Below, piece after piece: positions 22,648 through 34,519 of a stretch of 64,000 nucleotides of DNA. Each line of letters opens with the position of its first letter. Position 1 is the stretch's first letter. Origin of the DNA: Dolomedes plantarius (Eukaryota; Arthropoda; Arachnida; Araneae; Dolomedidae); NCBI GenBank assembly GCA_907164885.2, contig OU015499.1, positions 164,571,629 to 164,635,628 on the forward strand. Reading direction: 5' to 3'. The position numbers and the translations under genes are program-made. The notes beneath the pieces are model-generated. The model saw only the letters and a program-made list of their open reading frames with translations. It was not told the DNA's origin and made no database searches.

Positions 22648-23096
22648 GTAAGAAAAAAAAATGGTTTTCCAATATTCTCTGAATCACACAATCGTTTTAT
22701 TTATTTTATTATCCAGTATAAATGTAATTCAAGATAATGAATAATGTAATTCGAATTATTCTTAATTTTTTATTTTAACTCTTAGCCTTTCTAGATTCAT
22801 AGCAAAAGTGTTTTATTATTATAAACAACAAGTTTGAAGAGTATTTAAAAGCTAATATATGTCAATTCACATTTTTGGCCCCATTGTACATTTTTATAGG
22901 AATAGATAATTTTTATAGAAATAGATCATTTATTTCTAGTACATTTATTATGTAATAGTCCCTCTTTATACAAACTTAGCTCGCTTAGTGTATGTATGCA
23001 AATCAGGATTGGAAAATTTTTTACAGTTCTAATCACCCAATCTTAAAAAATGTCATAAATCTCCAGCCTTACTCTTTTGTCATAGACATTATTTAG

Positions 23097-23270
23097 GGCT
23101 CTTTGACCCAACATCCACTGTGAATACAATAGAAAATAAAGACTATCCAGGGAAATGCTTTACTTTTTTCCATACTTCACATGAGACGAGTGCCGTGATG
23201 AGCATTTATAGGAATAAAATTTAATTTAGAAGCTTTCATAACAGTTGAATATCCATCCCGCAACATAAAG
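23097..23270 (+). pseudogene. Mirror of the terminal exon, frameshifted (right copy)
   Basis: Acceptor TTATTTAG, then GLFDPTSTVNTIENKDYPGK in the expected frame. The homologous FNLEAFITVEYPSRNIKF ending in a stop is in another frame. Partner of 4860-5006. Confidence 0.5.
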
Positions 23271-25030
23271 TTTTAAAAATTAATGACAAATGAGAAAGAC
23301 GTGCCGAAATCAGGATATATAAAATTGTTTGTAAAGTTTTGTAGGAATCCAAAAACGTAATTTTTTTTGAAAAATTTAACATTAGTTTAAAAACCTTACA
23401 TAAATTTAAACACTCCCCCACCCACCGCAAAAAATATTAAATTTTAAAATGTTAATATAAAGTGAAAATAATGAGCAAATTATAATATACCAATATTTTT
23501 TAAAATATGGAACTATAAAAAAATTCTTTGATTATATTACACTTTAAATTGGCAGAAATCACCCAGCACTCCCGCTTGAAAACTTTTTTTTTCTGAAAAA
23601 AAAATTACCATGGGAAAAGATCTTTAAAATGTACAAATAAAGCGGTAAAGACGACATTTCAGTACGAAGAAATACCGTTTATGATCGTCGTAAATTTCCT
23701 TGCTTGAAATAAGAACTCGGCACCACAAAAGATTCATCATGAACCCATTAAAAAGGAAACATATCCTTTAATACGCACACATCACTGTACAACGGCTTGT
23801 TAACTACTACCAAACGCACTACAAATACATGTTCATTCTTCGAGATGAACTACTACACTCTGGCGATACAAAAAATTTTCAACGAACAGCATAAAAACAT
23901 AACGACTTCACCCTACCCCATGTCATGAAACGAGCAAGTACCGTTACCTTAAAGCCAGGTTACCGCGATGAAATTTTTATTGCCACACTTCACGCATCGG
24001 TACGAGTATCGTACTTCAACCAAAATTTTACTTAGAAAGGTATGTAATGTAATTATTTCCCTAATGATGTGTGCATATGCAAATTTTTTTCCTGTTACGG
24101 CTGTGAAATTGTTTCTTTACTATAATACCGAGCTGTGTCCAATCACTATGTGACTCGTTGAAATTCGAGTCACACCCCACATTCATTCTGTAATTTTATT
24201 TATAACCCGAAGAGTCTACAAAAAATATAAAATAAATTTTGTGAGAACAGGGGTAAAACTTCTTTTAAAAAAAAACCTTCCCAGCCTTGTATTCCTGACC
24301 TATATCTCATAGACTACAAGAGGTCCATAGATAACTGTTTTCAAATGATTGATTCACATTATGTGAAGAATCGCATAAAAGCACTAAATGAACGGAAAGA
24401 AAATTGAAGAATTTGTCAATTCTAATGTAGTATATACACAGCATACAGATTAAAAATGTGAAGACAGTGTTGTGAGAAATATCTCTACCACCAAACTACA
24501 ATTGAAACAAATATGCCTAAACAAACCCATAAGCCACGTATTCTTTCTTAGTTCCTGTAATAATTTTACATATTTTATTGGATTTATAAACTTTTTAAAC
24601 TGTTGGTAACCGAGCTTTTTCATCAGATGTTAATCTCTGGAATTTCTCGGAGCATTAAACTTAATAATTAACGAGGAAATTATTAGAACTTATAGACAAG
24701 TAAAATAAACATGAAGGGGGGAAAATATTAATATTGCTTATCCATTATTGGTCGGGCCGATAGCAGTAGTTTTGTGGAGATTCCTACAAACACATATCAC
24801 ATATCAGCACGTCATTATGATCTACCAGGACAAAAGAATAACGACATCTAAGGAAGTTGGTGCCTTAATTACAATAAATTTAAAATGTTCATGTCGGGAA
24901 CATAATTTATTACATCTTAGTTTATAGATATATCTTTTCTTAACACAAACAAACTTTTATATATTGCTATTGATTTCACGCGAAAACTCCGAAAAGAGAG
25001 TGCTGGTACAGTGTTAACTTTTACACGCCG

Positions 25031-25720
25031 CACTATGGTTGAACGATAACACAAGACTATTTATTGATAAAAATCACATTAAAACTCAAACATAAGAACA
25101 ACGAGTAAGTTTTTAAAAAAAATGTTGTATATGATTTATAACATGTTCCAGAAATGGAACATTGGCGGGAAACAGTGTTTTCACATGGTTTTATAAACTA
25201 TGATTAACGACATTTAAATAGAAATCTCGATTTCTGTGCACAATTTTTTAGTAGTTGTAAGTAAATTTCTAAATGCTATTCAGAAATAACAGGTTAAGCA
25301 GATAAATAGACGGCACAAGATAGTGTGCATCTGATTGTCTGAAAGTTTCAGAGCAATGTGCGGGAGGTCCAGGAACAGAGTGGATTTTCGGTTTCATGCG
25401 AAGCAAACACAGTTACTCCTCTCCTACAATTGAGATACGATTGTTCTGCTGTTGTACCTTTGTGCAAATGTAAATGTAAAATCCATCCAGCAGTGGCAAC
25501 CATGTTTAGAGCATTGCTAAAATAGATTGTTATACCATGTTTTTGCTTCTAAACATAATGTCAATATGATCCAAGATGCCTGTCTCGCAAATCCTCATCT
25601 CCCATTCCCTCACTGTATATTTTTATCAGATGTGGCCGAGAAACATCAGTTCTCTTTTTTTTTGTGCTCGACAAAATTGCTTTGTTTAACTTTCAGGCTC
25701 GTGTGCCAAATAACTGGGTG
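25031..25720. other. No recognisable gene
   Basis: Outside the palindrome. 25140-25175 has a GTTCC-AGAA-GGAAC palindromic motif followed by ATTGGCGGGAA. A related motif in the same orientation occurs near the 3' edge of the piggyBac relic at 26500, so this may mark its other edge. Confidence 0.4.
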
Positions 25721-25729
25721 CTATAATTA

Positions 25730-26535
25730 AACAGTACTGTCTTTTCTTCGGCAAATATAATATTGACCGTCAAATATAATATTTCCGTGGACAAATATAA
25801 TATTGACCGTCACTTCAGTACTAATAGTTTCCCCTTTGCCATTTTCAGGCTTTTTTGTGGTCTGAGAGGCATGTTCCTGTCCGAAATTCCCGAATCGTGT
25901 CAGTTGCTTTGAAACCCTTTTCAGACAACTCAGTAAACAGCTTATGTGATGAGAAAGAGTTCTCAAAGAAAATATGTTTTTGTAGATTTTCAACACTGGA
26001 TACAAGCTCTCACACAACTCTAAATCCAAGAGGATACAAGATATTTGCTAAATGCAATAGATATTCTATTGGTATGAAATTGCGAAATATATCTACTGGA
26101 GATATGGTAACCAACTCGGGAAACATTTCCGAGTTGGTTACCATATCTCCGAAATATTCTCAATTCCGAAATATTCTCAATGCTATCAGTTTTTAGGATT
26201 TTTTTAAAACTTGCATTTTTTCCGCAGCGATGTTGGATGTTTTTCTCTTTTGACTTGAGTTTTCGCTTCAAATGCAGTCTTCCCTTTGAAGTTGAAGCTA
26301 CTTCATGATCAAATCCGTCTTCATTAGATATTTCATTTCCATCTATTTTTGTAGCCATCTATTTTTCCCCACTAGACACAATTATTTTATTAACGTAACC
26401 TCGATGCCCAAAAATCAATCCACATTTTCGTTCTACTTAATTATTTTTATAGAGCAGTACGAATAAAACTGTATTTTCCCCAGACTTTTGAAGTTAGTGT
26501 TCCATTTATGGAACATTGACATGTAAGAGGTTAAT
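25730..26535 (-). pseudogene. piggyBac-like transposase relic
   Basis: The minus strand in two frames encodes sequence like the middle and N-terminal parts of piggyBac transposases. Examples are LCESLYPVLKIYKNIFSLRT, then CLKRVSKQLTRFGNFGQEHA with an NGKGETISTEVTVN segment (25800-26029), and a charged stretch KGRLHLKRKLKSKEKN (26240-26285). The DNA ends at 26533 with AAGAGGTTAA, the TTAA expected at a piggyBac junction. 25751-25810 contains a short repeated ACAAATATAATATTGACCGT motif. Heavily decayed. Confidence 0.55.
26098..26150. repeat. Perfect 22-bp hairpin with 9-nt loop
   Basis: Left stem 26098-26119 (GGAGATATGGTAACCAACTC then GG) and right stem 26129-26150 are exact reverse complements; the loop is GAAACATTT. 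It is followed at once by a directly repeated CCGAAATATTCTCAAT (26149-26164 and 26166-26181). It lies inside the piggyBac relic. Confidence 0.9.
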
Positions 26536-26671
26536 ATATCTCATTCAGTTTCTTTCTCCTATCCTTTACAGGTGCTCGGTACTGATTGTAAGATGCGATA
26601 GTAGAATGTTTTTGGTGTCCGTTCAACGTATTCCTGGCAGTTAGTTTTCCGACCATCGTGTACAGAAACAA

Positions 26672-27198
26672 CGGCATGCCAGAAAAGGACATTTCGTGTA
26701 TTTCCAGTGTACAAGGACCATCCAGTGAAAACTAATTCCTTCGAGGAGAATCCTACTAAAGCCGAAGATGAATTCACTGCATGTGACACACGTAGAATAT
26801 GTCTAAATATAAAAAGTTCCAGTGCACAGATTCCCCATCGCACCGAAGAAATCGTCGAATGTAATTTATCTGACGGAAGATTTTTAGTTGCCCGCCTTCA
26901 GTACGCATCATTCGTACCACATTGCTGATAATACTCTCTGTACCCACACGAGAGAACATTTTCGAATGCACTGTATGTGAGAAAAGATTTGCTGTACAGA
27001 GTAACTTAAAAAGTCATCCTTGCATCCTCACAGAAGAGAAACCTTTCGCCTACATTGCATGTGAGAAAGAATTTTCTCGATAGGATCATTTAGATACACA
27101 TCTCCGCACCCACACAGGAGAGCTTTTCGCATGCTCTGTATGTCGGAAAACATTTTATCGACAGCGTCATTTAGATGCACATCTCCGCATCCACACGG
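26672..27198 (+). pseudogene. Decayed 5' part of the plus-strand zinc-finger gene
   Basis: 26707-26928 is an acidic open stretch (SFEENPTKAEDEFTACDTRR) that could be the non-finger N-terminus. It is followed from about 26945 by finger remnants in mixed frames, including a stop in [16 protein letters not shown] near 27080 and [21 protein letters not shown] 1-bp deletion in the linker at about 27197-27200 (GGGATGAAACC instead of GGGAGAGAAACC) puts these fingers out of frame with the intact array downstream. Confidence 0.6.
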
Positions 27199-28228
27199 GA
27201 TGAAACCTTTCGCATGCACTGTATGTGAGAAAACGTTTTCTGGACAGGGTAGTTTAAATAGACATCTCCGCATCCACACAGGAGAGAAGCTTTTCCCATG
27301 CACTGTATGTCGGAAAGCATTTCCTCAACAGGGTTATTTAAAAACACATCTCCGCACTCACACGGGAGAGAAACCTTTTGTCTGCGCTTCATGCGGGAAA
27401 ACTTTTTCTCAGCAGGGTCATTTAGAATCACATCTCCGCACCCACACAGGACAGAAACATTTAGCCTGCACTGTATGTGAGAAAAGATTTTCTGGACAAT
27501 ACACTTTAAAAAGACATTTCCGCATCCACACAGGAGAGAAATCTTTCGTCTGCACTGTATGCGCGAAAAAATTTTCTCTAAAGCATAATTTAAAAACACA
27601 TCTCCGCACTCACACAGGACAGAAACCTTTCTCCTGCACTGTATGTGGCAAAGAATTTACTCGCCAGAATACTTTAAAGAGACATCTCCGAGTCCACACA
27701 GGAGAGAAACCTTTCGCATGCACTTTATGTGAGAAAAAATATTCTCAACAGAGTAATTTAGAATCACATCTCCGGACCCACACAGGAGAGAAACCTTTCG
27801 CATGCACTGTATGTCTGAAAACTTTTTCTGAACAGGGTAGTTTAAAAACACATCTCCGCGTCCACACGGGAGAGAAACCTTTCGCATGCACTGTATGTGA
27901 GAAAACATTTTCTCAACAGGGTAGATTAAAAAAACATCTCCGCGTCCACACGGGAGAGAAACCTTTCGCATGCACTTTATGTGAGAAAAAATATTCTCAA
28001 CAGAGTAATTTAGAATCACATCTCCGGACCCACACAGGAGAGAAACCTTTCGCATGCCCTATATGTCGGAAAACTTTTTCTGAACAGGGTAGTTTAAAAA
28101 AACATCTCCGCGTCCACACGGTAGAGAAACCTTTCGCATGCACTGTATGTGAGAAAACATTTTCTCAACAGGGTCATTTAGAATCACATCTCCGCACCCA
28201 CACAAGAGAGAAACCTTTCGCCTGCTAA
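27131..28228 (+). CDS. C2H2 zinc-finger array, 12 intact tandem fingers
   Basis: Open for 365 codons. The first ~24 residues, including the apparent ATG, are an out-of-frame reading of an upstream finger, so the ATG at 27131 is unlikely to be the authentic start. From residue 26 on there are 12 complete C-x2-C-x12-H-x3-H fingers joined by TGEKPF-type linkers, implying sequence-specific nucleic-acid binding in the nucleus. Fingers 7-9 (27709-27960) and 10-12 (27961-28212) are a near-identical tandem duplication of 252 bp, i.e. three fingers. The frame ends where a finger's second codon triplet reads TAA (28226-28228) instead of ACT. Decayed fingers continue to 29020. It may be a truncated gene or a young pseudogene. 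Confidence 0.6.
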   Translation: MLCMSENILSTASFRCTSPHPHGMKPFACTVCEKTFSGQGSLNRHLRIHTGEKLFPCTVCRKAFPQQGYLKTHLRTHTGEKPFVCASCGKTFSQQGHLESHLRTHTGQKHLACTVCEKRFSGQYTLKRHFRIHTGEKSFVCTVCAKKFSLKHNLKTHLRTHTGQKPFSCTVCGKEFTRQNTLKRHLRVHTGEKPFACTLCEKKYSQQSNLESHLRTHTGEKPFACTVCLKTFSEQGSLKTHLRVHTGEKPFACTVCEKTFSQQGRLKKHLRVHTGEKPFACTLCEKKYSQQSNLESHLRTHTGEKPFACPICRKTFSEQGSLKKHLRVHTVEKPFACTVCEKTFSQQGHLESHLRTHTREKPFAC

Positions 28229-29020
28229 GTATGTGAAAAAAGATTTACTGGACAGACTGATTTAAAAAGTAATCTCTGCACCCACACAGCAGAGAAACCT
28301 TTCGTCTGCACTGTATGTGAGAAAAGATTTTTTCGGCATTATAATTTGAAAAGACATCTCCGCATTCACACATTATAGAAACCTTTTTCGGGCACTGTAT
28401 GTGAGAATTTTTCCCCGAAAGATTTATTTACATACACATCTCCGCACCCACATAGGAGAGAAACCTTTCGCCAGCGCTGCATGTGCGAAAAGATTTTCTC
28501 GACAGGATCATTTAGACACACATTTCCGCACCCACACAGGGAAGAAGCTTTTCGCATGCACTGTGTGTGGGGAAAACGTTTTCCCGGCAGCATGATTTAA
28601 AAACACATCTCCGCATCCACACAGGAGAGAATTCTTTTGCATGCACTGTATGTGGGAAAATATGTTCTCAACAGGGTTATTTAAAAACACATCTCTGCAC
28701 TCACACGGGAGAGAAACGTTTCTCCTGCACTGGATGCGAGAGAACTTTTTCTCAACAGAGTAATTTAGAATCACATCTCCGCACGCACACAGGACAGAAA
28801 CCTTTCGCCTGCACTGTATGTGAGAAAAAATTTTCTCGGCAGCTAATATAGAAAGATATCTCCGAACCCACAGAGGAAAACCTTTCGCCTGCACTATGTG
28901 AGAAGAGGTTTTCTGTTCAAGGTTGTTTACAAATACATCTCCGCACCTACACAGGAGAGAAATCTTTCGCATGCAGTGTCTGAGAAAATATTTTTTCCAG
29001 GGAAATTTTTAAAACGCATC
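28229..29020 (+). pseudogene. Decayed 3' continuation of the zinc-finger array
   Basis: About nine further finger units are readable in shifting frames. Examples are [20 protein letters not shown] near 28300, a 28440-28595 block and a 28567-28851 block with [20 protein letters not shown] and [20 protein letters not shown]. Stops at 28226 and 28375 and several 1-bp indels break it. The DNA repeat period remains 84 bp. Confidence 0.75.
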
Positions 29021-29607
29021 TCCTTAACCATGGAGAAAAGACCTTTGATCTTTTCTCCATGAAGAGAAATCTAGAAAGGATTTCTTTCCAGTGTTTTTTA
29101 AAACCGCATCTCTATCCTTCCAGGGATGTAATCTACTTTCTACTATCGTATGAAAAGTAATTTTTTGTCGCACCGTGGGGAAAATATCCTTGAAAACCGA
29201 ATTCAAACTCAGGTTTGACGGTGTTTATTTAAAAGCGATATCGCACGTAATTATATTTTGGGATTTAGTGTTTTATCACATTTTTTGAAAATATTTTTAA
29301 ATACATCAATGCGCAATTAGTCTCGATCCATGATCCACCCACCAAGTGATTGGAGTGAAAAACTTGTCACACCTGCTTACACTGCAGGAAAGGGTGTCAT
29401 GAAATGTCACTTATGCAATACTTCTGATTTCTGTTTTTGCCTTATTTAAAATTATAATTTTTAAGATTTAACTGCTTTTTTCTACATCTGCTGTGTTCTG
29501 TTAATGGGAAATAAATATGTATAATGATATATAAATAAATATTTTATGGCTTCATATCGAGACTGAATTTATTTTCGCTTTTGTCTCTCTTTAATTATTT
29601 TGAGGTA

Positions 29608-30336
29608 CACTAGTTATCAAAAATTAAGGAAAAATCACAAAAAATGGATTACACGTTCAAAACTAAGCCAATCTCTTAAAAATTTGAATATGTCCTTAAG
29701 TTAAAGGTGCTGAACAATAGTACATTATGCAAAATAGTGGCGCTGCAGTAGGAATACGTCATTTGCGAGGAGCATAAAAGTGCATGTCAGAGCAAGGCGA
29801 CAATTGTCGCTGCGAGGCTGAGATTAGACATCTGGCTTAGCCAAATTGTAACAATGACCTCCAGGCATCATTTGACCGAAGAACTGCGATGCCGAGCTAT
29901 TGAGAGACGAGGCGGGATTAAGTCAGATAGAAGGGGCCAGATGGCTAAATGTGAGTCCGTCTGTTGGCAACAATTTCTAACACCGGATTCGCATCCCGGA
30001 GGTTCAGCCAAGGACGGCCATACGCTACGACGAATGCCGATGACCGATATTTGTCATGCGCACGAATGAATAGAACCGCAACTCCGTCTGAACAGATCCT
30101 CCCTCGCTGCAAGCTCCGGAAGGTTGGTATCATCGTCAACCGTGCGTAGAAGGCTTCATGAAGGTGGTCTTTTTGCGAGGCGACCAGCCATTTGCTTCAC
30201 GCCATAGGCTGGAACGTTTGCAGTGGGCACGTCAACATGTCCACTGGACGCGTGATCAAGTTTCATTAAATTCTACGTCTAACTTTTTGAGTAATCGATA
30301 TTTTTGTGACTTTTCATTAATTTTTGATAACCAGTG
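29608..30336 (+). mobile_element. Internally deleted Tc1-like element with both ends
   Basis: Inverted ends CACTAGTTATCAAAAATTAA (29608) and, reversed, CACTGGTTATCAAAAATTAA (ending 30336), with TA on both sides (29606-29607, 30337-30338). From ATG 29854 the plus strand starts MTSRHHLTEELRCRAIERRG, a Tc1-type N-terminus. It then continues in other frames (SPSVCWQQF near 29960 and LERLQWARQHVHWTRD near 30225) and jumps straight into the 3' end. The DDE core is missing, so it could only be moved by a partner's enzyme. Confidence 0.88.
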
Positions 30337-30550
30337 TAATTTAGCTTTTATTAGAAGGTTTTTTTAATGTGCAGCCAGAGTAATATTTAACGCATGGAGC
30401 ATCTAATTATAATTTTGTATTAGATATCGTCTCAAATTTTTATGTAGTAAATATGTAATTTTAATTCGGAACTCAACTCTTGTCAAATGTTTATATATTA
30501 CACCAAGTCTCGTCTGTTGAATAATTGACTCTTTACTGTGTCTTGCAAGA

Positions 30551-30905
30551 TACGAGGGTCATTTCAAAAGTAGTAATGCACAAGACGGCGCCATTTCGCC
30601 CTGTATGATACAATAAAAAAATTTCGCCATTTGCAGTCGAGGACCAGAGGAATATTCATGTGTCTTTGAAAGTTTTCTAACGTGTTTTGTTTTGAAGTGA
30701 CAATTTTAAAAATGGATTCTGCAGACGTGTCGTGTAATGTGAGTGTAGAAGATCAAATATCACGTACAACGCTTAAAAGCTTGTGCTCGGTGGGTTCCTC
30801 GCTGCCTGACGTCTGAACAAAAACAGAAACGCCTGGACGTTGCACTCTTCAAACTTTATGCTCAGTCGACGTTTTTCCACCTTATGTTGGAACTAAAATC
30901 TTTGG
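30551..30905 (+). pseudogene. 5' fragment of a mariner-like element
   Basis: Starts with the mariner-type end TACGAGGGTCATTTCAAAAG. A transposase piece follows on the plus strand, reading ACARWVPRCLTSEQKQKRLD near 30785-30840. There is no 3' end or catalytic core. Confidence 0.65.
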
Positions 30906-31008
30906 TGATAGGGTAATTAAAAATACCAATTATAGAGCAAGAATCCATCAAATTTTAAGGAATTAAGATAACTCTTTACAAACAGTAACATCAGTTCACA
31001 ATTAATAC

Positions 31009-31359
31009 CGGGCGCGGTAGCCCAGTTGGCATGAACAGCGGGCCAATGATCTGAGCGTCCCTGTTTCGATGCTCGTCGCTGCAAATCCACCGCCGTGTTC
31101 ACTGATGGTGACCGCGGCACGTGAAATAGGGCGTGGCTACAATGACCTCCAAGTTCTCAAATTGACCTCTGGAGGTGCGGGGTCAAGTATTCCTGTCTCG
31201 TCACTTGACTCGGTTCAAAATTGCGGGACCGGTCATTTAGCCAAGTCGGACTCCGACCCTCGTGGTGCTGATTCAAGACAGGAGCCGCACCTTCGTCGCC
31301 CACAGCCTTCGGGATTTGATCTGACGTTACTGTCGGTCAAGGGGCATAAGCAACAACAA
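31009..31359 (+). mobile_element. Full-length tRNA-derived SINE (351 bp) with 12-bp target duplication
   Basis: Perfect target duplication CACAATTAATAC at 30997-31008 and 31360-31371. A-box TAGCCCAGTTGG at 31018-31029 and B-box-like GTTTCGATGCT at 31063-31073 give a polymerase III promoter. The body is GC-rich compared with its surroundings and ends in a (CAA)n tail. Sharp, perfect duplications suggest a recent insertion. Confidence 0.9.
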
Positions 31360-31371
31360 CACAATTAATAC

Positions 31372-32230
31372 TAGGTTTCAATTAAATTTAAATACGATAT
31401 TAGCAACATTACTCATAATTAGTGGTTAGTACATTTGAGGAATTAGGGTAGAGGCGTGTTGTGAAAGCCTCAATTAATTAAAGAAATATTAAATTTTTTT
31501 TATCCGCAATGGCACATCATATAATTAAACTTATCTCAGGTTTTTCTACTGTTTACTCTACAGTGGTGGATATGAGCAAAGATAAAAATTAAATTAAATC
31601 AAAATTAGTGAAAAATTAAAGAAAACTTCTTCCCCATTATTGAAGCACACCTATGAAAATAAAATTATTTCTCCTAAAAAAAAGCTTGAAGAAATCAATT
31701 CTGCTGAAATAAAAATTTAAAACTCTAGACTGGCAAAAACGAATATGACGACAAATAAAGCTTAATTTAACAATTTATTTAGACATTAGAGGATTCACTC
31801 TTACAATGATTATAAAAGTTACAGCAATCTTCCCCATATAGTCAATTTCCTTTTTTTTCCCTAAATTATTCTGACAATCAAAAATTTAATTAATTATAAT
31901 ACAATTCGGGTTATCGCAAATCTATTCTCCATATAACACAAATAATCATATAAAATTTCAATGAAATGAAAATAATGAAGTGGCTGGTGAACCAAAACTT
32001 TACTTCTCTAATTGTGATTGTTAACATTAAAAAAATTAAAATAAAACGAGTCTTATGGACCGTGCTGCAGCGTTCTAAAAAGAGAAAAATTAAGGATAGA
32101 AATAATAGCACAGAAAGGAAAGGAAAAGAAGGGTTTCACCCATGGCGAATACGTGATTCTCCTGGATCAGGCTGCATTTCCTTTCCTGGGAGCATCAAGA
32201 CCGAAGTCTTTGGCCCTCAGCGTTCTCGAA
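31372..32230. other. No recognisable gene
   Basis: AT-rich to about 32050, then a GC-rich stretch (32100-32400). The latter contains an open frame (31966-32409, 147 codons) with no recognisable domain and a strong hairpin. The composition change suggests an inserted repeat of unknown type. Confidence 0.45.
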
Positions 32231-32239
32231 CCGACTTGC

Positions 32240-32281
32240 CGCTGTCTAGGTCTGCCGTTGTACTCGCAGACCTAGACAGCG
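32240..32281. repeat. GC-rich 16-bp perfect hairpin
   Basis: Stem CGCTGTCTAGGTCTGC (32240-32255) and its exact complement at 32266-32281, with a 10-nt loop. A second small hairpin (CGTACATGT AAA ACATGTACG) is at 32410-32430. Confidence 0.85.
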
Positions 32282-32430
32282 ACGTCGTCGTGCGCAGCGC
32301 GCCGTATGACAGAAAAAGAGTTCGATGGGGCGCCATCAATGTGGGACTTAAACTTCCAGGAAAAAGGATGCAGGCCACAAATTTTGGATCTTTAGTCCAA
32401 TATTGTTAGCGTACATGTAAAACATGTACG

Positions 32431-34519
32431 TCAGCAATTCTAATAATTCTTCTATTATATATATTTGAGTAGCAGAGTTAAAAACTGTGCAGTAAAAGCT
32501 ATGTTTGTTAAAAGAAGTATACGTTAAAACCATTAAAGATGCTCAAAATAATGTATAGACGACAAGCCATTTAAGAATAACATAAAAGTATTTATTCATT
32601 TGAAAAATTAGTTAAAAACAACAATATCAATATATTCATTTTTCACTAGTAACACTTAGTAATGTACGCCGGGTTTTCACATTGAATCAACTTCTTAAAC
32701 AAACAGTCTATTTCCTATCCTGTGATGGACTATCAAAAAAGAATTTAAATGTCCAAGTAATATAAAATATCTTACTTTCAGCAGTCCTAATACAACATCT
32801 TGTTATCTTATCAGATCACACATAAACTTCTTAATAAACGCATTGATGACAGAGCAGCTTGACACTACCTGATAATACCCACTATCTCACCGAAACTCAT
32901 CTCATCTCGTTTCATCACTTCTAGAAAGTGTTCACGGCTTATATAGACGTGTCAAAAGCCGATATTCAAATATCGGGTTGTAACTTCTACGAAATACGCC
33001 ATCTACTAGAGACTTCTATGTTTAATTATATGACGTACGGCAGTTTGCCAAACATGACGTAATCAAAAGAAACTTGCGTCAGAGATTCGGCTTAGTTATG
33101 AATTGAATCGCTTTAACTTGAACAGGTTTAAAAAGGAAATGCAAAATATGACGTCAAACATCGGAAAGGCAAGTAATTAATGGACCTGTAAAGTAATTCT
33201 TAGTTCATATTGCTAACAAATATTATTTTCGATTTTCCACTCCATTCTCTTTCCGTAAAGGTTCATCCCCCGACGCCGCCATCTACATGAAAATGTATTC
33301 TTGCGCGTCGCTCTCCACAAACTTTTCTCGTGAGCCCGGCCGGGTCGATGTCTGTTAACCCCCCTGCATTCCATAGTCCCGCAAGATCGCTCCCAAGCCT
33401 GGGTTTCCGAGAGATTTCAAAAGAGAAAAAATGTCAAAATCCGTGGTTTCGTATTACCAGGCCGAAACCCGTAAGAGATAAGGATAGGATAGACACTTTC
33501 AAAGAAGCTATATGCGGGAATATTCTACCATTTTCTATATTGCTTCAAACTTTTACTAAAATTCACCAGCCAACTAAGAATAACTTCACCCCAGCCACTT
33601 TACAATAATATTTAAAGCATTTAAATGACCTTATATTCAGGAGCGGCTGAAAACATTCTTTAATTAAAGTTATCTTTTATTCAAAGTTCCTAGATTAAAA
33701 ACCGCGCTTGTAAATGTTACTAAAAATGAATCATTATTTATCCCTGCAACAATATCAGCACAACGCTTAGGTGAGCTTACTTCAGCCGTTACCCGAGTCA
33801 TTAGAAGACTCGAAAAAAGTAGCGTGCTGCGAGGAAAAAATAATCTTCCTAGATGTTGGGACTCTGTTATTGAGAATCAGGCGACTATATAGAAGGACTG
33901 TCGAGAGAAATTGTCAGAAATCAAATAGATATAAAAAACTGATTTAGTGTGCATTACTTCTGAACTAGCCGCTGGCGCGACCAGGATGGTCGCTTTTAGA
34001 TTTATATTTTCTTTTGCAAAACAACTCAACTGAAAGTAACACATGTAACGAATGTTACCATTACCTGTCATCATAAATATACTTTGTTAAGGCGTTTTTC
34101 TCCATACGGCTGATTCTAAAACATCGTGATTAAAAAATATGAATTTCCATTACTTCAGAATAGAGTTAAAGATAAAACTGAGAAACACGACACCAATGAT
34201 TTAAAAATTCCATCCCTCTCCGTATGTACTATTTTGAAAAATTATGATAGCTACACTTTATCATTACATCACATAAGAAATTGTTCAGGAACAATTTTTT
34301 CACTTAAAATATGTCGTACAAATTCAGGAAAAGTAAAATATAGTGTGGATTACATCACTCTCTGTATGTACTATTGTTCACAATTCAGACATTTACACTT
34401 AATCATACCAAATAATAAATTGTTGGGAAAATTTCTCCACTTATAAAATGGAGTAAAAATTCAGCAAGTACTGATATTAGTGTAGAAAATTAACTATTAC
34501 TATCTGTCGGTTGCTATAT
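32431..34519. other. No recognisable gene
   Basis: Mixed composition. 33230-33480 is GC-richer and may be a repeat. A mariner-end-like GTGCATTACTTCTGAA lies at 33950. Short ORFs at 33330 and 34126 show no domain. Confidence 0.45.

Larger units (their letters stand above)
10393..25030. repeat. Right arm of the ~25 kb imperfect palindrome
   Basis: This is the mirror partner of the left arm. It is longer because of later insertions: a 1.4 kb TIR element (10831-12235), a block from about 13340 to 20765 with no left-arm partner (it contains a LINE, a hAT, a Tc1-like element and a SINE), and a SINE at 22056-22320. The mirrored exons in this arm contain stops or frameshifts, so this copy of the duplicated gene looks dead. 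Homology to the left arm stops near 25030. Confidence 0.9.

Noticed and set aside
100..25030. Assembly artefact (fold-back of a single molecule)
   Set aside because: The arms differ by many substitutions and carry different transposons with their own target duplications, which an artefact would not show.
27171..27599. Minus-strand ORFs opposite the plus-strand zinc-finger array
   Set aside because: They are periodic antisense shadows of the 84-bp finger repeat.
31009..31110. tRNA gene
   Set aside because: A- and B-boxes are present, but target duplications, a long body and a CAA tail show a SINE. The same reasoning applies at 22067, 63330 and 17604.
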